Positions 10,287 through 12,034 of a stretch of 12,034 bases of DNA are shown one piece after another. Position 1 is the stretch's first letter; each line of letters starts with the position of its first letter. The stretch spans positions 1-12,034 of the forward strand of contig CANPZR010000048.1 of NCBI GenBank assembly GCA_947589175.1, read 5' to 3'. Under the pieces are notes generated by a model. That model was not told the DNA's origin and searched no databases. It saw only the letters and a list, made by a program, of their open reading frames with translations. Position numbers and translations under genes: made by a program. Source of the DNA: an uncultured Lachnospiraceae bacterium (GTDB taxonomy: Bacteria > Bacillota > Clostridia > Lachnospirales > Lachnospiraceae).

Positions 10287-11050
10287 GTGCCCTTTCCCTC
10301 CACTTCAAGAAATTCATCTATAAAGGCGGCGTAGTCTTTTGCTGCGTTGCTGCGGGGGGCGTATGTGAATATATCAAGCTGCGAGGCCTGGGCCTCTTTT
10401 ACGGCTATACATTCCCGTATAGGGGTATTAAAAAGCCGGGTATGCAGCGCGGCGGCGGCCTGGGCCAGGTTTTCCCGCATATCGCGGGACAGCACCGCCC
10501 GCCCGGCGTATCGCGTCAATAGGACGCCGTAAATAGTGAGGCGGGGGTTGCAGTATTTCCGCACGGCCTGGGCGGTGTCGTTCAATAAGCTAATTCCCTG
10601 TATGCTGTGTATTTCTGCCTGGGCTGGGATTATGGCGCCGGTGGCCGCCGTGAGGGCGTTTGTGGTAAGGGTGCCCAGGGCCGGCGGGGTGTCTATGATC
10701 GCATAATCAAAAGCCGGCGCCAGGGGCTCCAGGGCCTCCCGGAGGCGGTATTCTTTGCCGGTCCCCGTAATAATCACATCGGCGGCGGCCAGGTTCGGGC
10801 CGGCCGGTATAACGGCGGTGCCCTGGGCGGTCATTTCTACAACATCGGCGGCGGCGGCCTGGCCTGTCAATAGTTCCAGCGCCGAAAGGCCGGCGCCGGT
10901 GGCGCCTGTGTCAAAGGTGAGGTTGCCCTGGCTGTCAAGGTCTACGAATAGCACCTTAAACCCCCGCGCCTGCAGGCCGGCGCCCATGGCGTGCGCTGTG
11001 GCCGTCTTTCCGACGCCGCCCCGCCTGTTTACTACTGCTATCGTGTTCAT
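10283..11050 (-). CDS. parA: ParA/Soj-type partition ATPase, 255 aa
   Basis: ATG 11050-11048 is preceded by AGGAGGGAATGT; an earlier ATG four bases upstream is in another frame. The deviant Walker A is RRGGVGKTATA (9-19), with K15 the P-loop lysine. Walker A' is VLFVDLDSQGN (33-43) and Walker B is AIIDTPPALG. This is the short, no-HTH form of ParA (type Ib), which forms gradients on the nucleoid to spread plasmid copies. One oddity is that the signature lysine of KGGxGKT is replaced by arginine (R10). It heads the partition genes and is followed, with overlap, by the 211-aa protein and the ribbon-helix-helix protein. Confidence 0.95.
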   Translation of the reverse strand: MNTIAVVNRRGGVGKTATAHAMGAGLQARGFKVLFVDLDSQGNLTFDTGATGAGLSALELLTGQAAAADVVEMTAQGTAVIPAGPNLAAADVIITGTGKEYRLREALEPLAPAFDYAIIDTPPALGTLTTNALTAATGAIIPAQAEIHSIQGISLLNDTAQAVRKYCNPRLTIYGVLLTRYAGRAVLSRDMRENLAQAAAALHTRLFNTPIRECIAVKEAQASQLDIFTYAPRSNAAKDYAAFIDEFLEVEGKGT

Positions 11051-11067
11051 ACATTCCCTCCTGTCAA

Positions 11068-11102
11068 GTATGTGTATATACTTTATGTGTATGTGTATGT
11101 AT
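11068..11102. promoter_or_regulatory. TGTGTATGTA repeats upstream of parA (motif site 3, candidate parS/operator)
   Basis: The 58-base gap between the recombinase stop and parA is filled with TATGTGTA units: GTATGTGTATATAC (11068-11081) and ATGTGTATGTGTATGTAT (11085-11102). The same motif occurs at 555-580 and 7085-7122. Direct repeats just upstream of a parA gene are where type Ib centromeres usually lie. No clear -35/-10 pair was found, apart from a TATATA on the minus strand. Confidence 0.5.
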
Positions 11103-11108
11103 TCGCAC

Positions 11109-12034
11109 CTACTTGAATATGCTTTTTGCTATGGTCTCCTCACAATGGTTATTTTCCCGGTCTAGGTTGTGCGCGTATATCTGTGTTGTGGCTATATTCG
11201 TATGCCTGGCGAATTGCTGCGCCTCCTGCAGGCTGGCCCCGCCCAGGAGGGACAGCGTAACGGCGCTATGGCGGAGGCTGTGTGCCGTGATCCTGGCGCT
11301 GTTGTACCCCGCCTGTACAAGGGCCACTTTTATGATCGCGCTTATGCTGCGGGTAGATAGGCGGCCGCCGGCGTTGTTGTGGCTCAACGAGGCAAAAAGG
11401 GGCAGGCCTGGGGCGGTGTCCGGGCGCGTCGCCAGGTAGTCCCGGAGGGCAGCTTCTACGGGCGGCGGGATTTTTACAAAGTCCGCCTTGTCGTCCCGGC
11501 CTTTGCCCTGCAGGTATAGCACGGTACTATTTCCCCGGTTCGCTATGTCGCCTATATCGGCCCGGCTGGCCTCTATGTCCCGGAGGCCTCCGCATACCAT
11601 AAGGGAAAATAAAGCATAGTCCCGCTTTCCCTTATCGGTGGCCCGGTCTATGGCGCCCAGGGCGCGGGCCAGTTGGTCCCCTGTAAGATAGTCTTTTTTA
11701 TGGGTCTTGCTGACGGCCGGTGCTTTGACGTGCTGCGCTATGTTTGGGTATAGGCCGGCGGCGTCGGTCCAGGAAAAAAAGACTTTGACGGCGGCCAGGT
11801 AGCCGTAAACGGTGCTTGCCTTTAACCTGGCGGCCTGGGCGTCCCTGTATGCTATCACGGTTTCCCTGGTGGGCTGTGTCACGCCCTGGGCGTCAAGGTA
11901 TCGGGCGAAGTGTCGCAGGTTGCGGGTGTAGGTGCTGACGGTGGCCGGCTTGGCGTCTATGTACGCCTCAAAGCGGCCGTATAGGTCCGGGGTGATCCTG
12001 GCGGCGGTGTCCAGGGCGGCCGCTTTGAGGCGTA
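11109..12034 (-). CDS. Tyrosine recombinase/integrase, catalytic part (318 aa in the circle)
   Basis: This holds most of the recombinase that starts at 119 and crosses the junction; the GTG at 11882 is only an internal codon (residue 62). Numbered from the full start, the active site is complete: R162 (CGGLRDIE), K188 (QGKGRDDK), H262 and R265 (TAHSLRHSAVT), H288 (ARHTN) and nucleophile Y297 (TTQIYAH). Before it lies the helical core-binding domain (about 20-115). Length and motifs match XerC/XerD-like and integrative-element enzymes. It cuts and rejoins DNA through a tyrosine link. On a plasmid it may resolve multimers or integrate, and the two excisionase-type proteins in the same operon favour an integrase role. 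The final 12 bases (12023-12034) are a fold-back and not real coding sequence. Confidence 0.93.
   Translation of the reverse strand, partial: RLKAAALDTAARITPDLYGRFEAYIDAKPATVSTYTRNLRHFARYLDAQGVTQPTRETVIAYRDAQAARLKASTVYGYLAAVKVFFSWTDAAGLYPNIAQHVKAPAVSKTHKKDYLTGDQLARALGAIDRATDKGKRDYALFSLMVCGGLRDIEASRADIGDIANRGNSTVLYLQGKGRDDKADFVKIPPPVEAALRDYLATRPDTAPGLPLFASLSHNNAGGRLSTRSISAIIKVALVQAGYNSARITAHSLRHSAVTLSLLGGASLQEAQQFARHTNIATTQIYAHNLDRENNHCEETIAKSIFK
11947..12022. repeat. Terminal direct repeat, right copy
   Basis: Identical to 1-76. Together they show the molecule is circular with unit length 11,946 bp. Confidence 0.9.
12017..12034. other. Fold-back end: last 18 bases are the reverse complement of 16-33
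   Basis: CGGCCGCTTTGAGGCGTA at the very end is the exact reverse complement of 16-33 (and of 11962-11979). The switch occurs at the self-complementary CGGCCG (12017-12022). It most likely reflects an assembly path flipping strands at a short palindrome, not biology, since the left copy continues normally into coding sequence. Confidence 0.75.

Noticed and set aside
11109..11882. Recombinase beginning at GTG 11882 as a 257-aa protein
   Set aside because: The frame stays open upstream and, across the circular join, reaches an ATG that overlaps the stop of the upstream gene, adding the expected core-binding domain.

Overview
The window reads as one complete small circular element, most likely a plasmid of about 11,946 bp from a GC-rich gut-type Clostridia (Firmicutes) host. 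The first 76 bases recur exactly at 11947-12022, and one tyrosine recombinase gene reads continuously across that junction. The host guess rests on strong AGGAGG ribosome sites, consensus TTGACA/TATAAT promoters, a short holin-like type I toxin gene typical of Firmicutes, and a small integrase type common in clostridial phages and plasmids. No rRNA, tRNA, CRISPR array, insertion sequence or conjugation relaxase was seen.

Every convincing protein gene lies on the minus strand. In transcription order, starting at 535, they are: a 139-aa unknown protein, a 318-aa tyrosine recombinase (crossing the circle junction), a ParA ATPase, a 211-aa unknown protein, a ribbon-helix-helix protein (probable partition partner), two small excisionase-type helix-turn-helix proteins, and a 522-aa putative replication initiator. 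Short overlaps (ATGA, TAATG) and small gaps suggest one transcription unit for maintenance and replication. Next comes the probable origin, 6624-7125. It holds four 22-bp iterons, an AT-rich repeat block, a strong terminator-like palindrome and a DnaA-box-containing inverted repeat. A DnaB-family helicase with its own promoter follows.

After the helicase is a regulated-looking leader (4800-5003) before a 202-aa coiled-coil protein and a 97-aa protein, ending at a strong terminator. A second, short tyrosine recombinase and an HNH endonuclease form the next unit. Then come two related four-cysteine zinc-finger proteins, the second apparently coupled to a 19-codon leader ORF. The last unit is a 28-aa membrane toxin with a convergent antisense RNA on the plus strand, a textbook type I toxin-antitoxin layout. 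It probably keeps the plasmid in the population by post-segregational killing.

The most interesting structures not explained by genes are: the toxin 5' leader, where one CCCTCC segment can pair with either of two GGAGGG segments, one being the ribosome site; a roughly 60-80 bp repeat lying just downstream of three different genes; a TGTGTATGTA-rich motif at three control regions (candidate partition or regulator sites); and a 20-bp palindromic operator-like site found twice. All function calls come from reading the sequence; no database search was possible.
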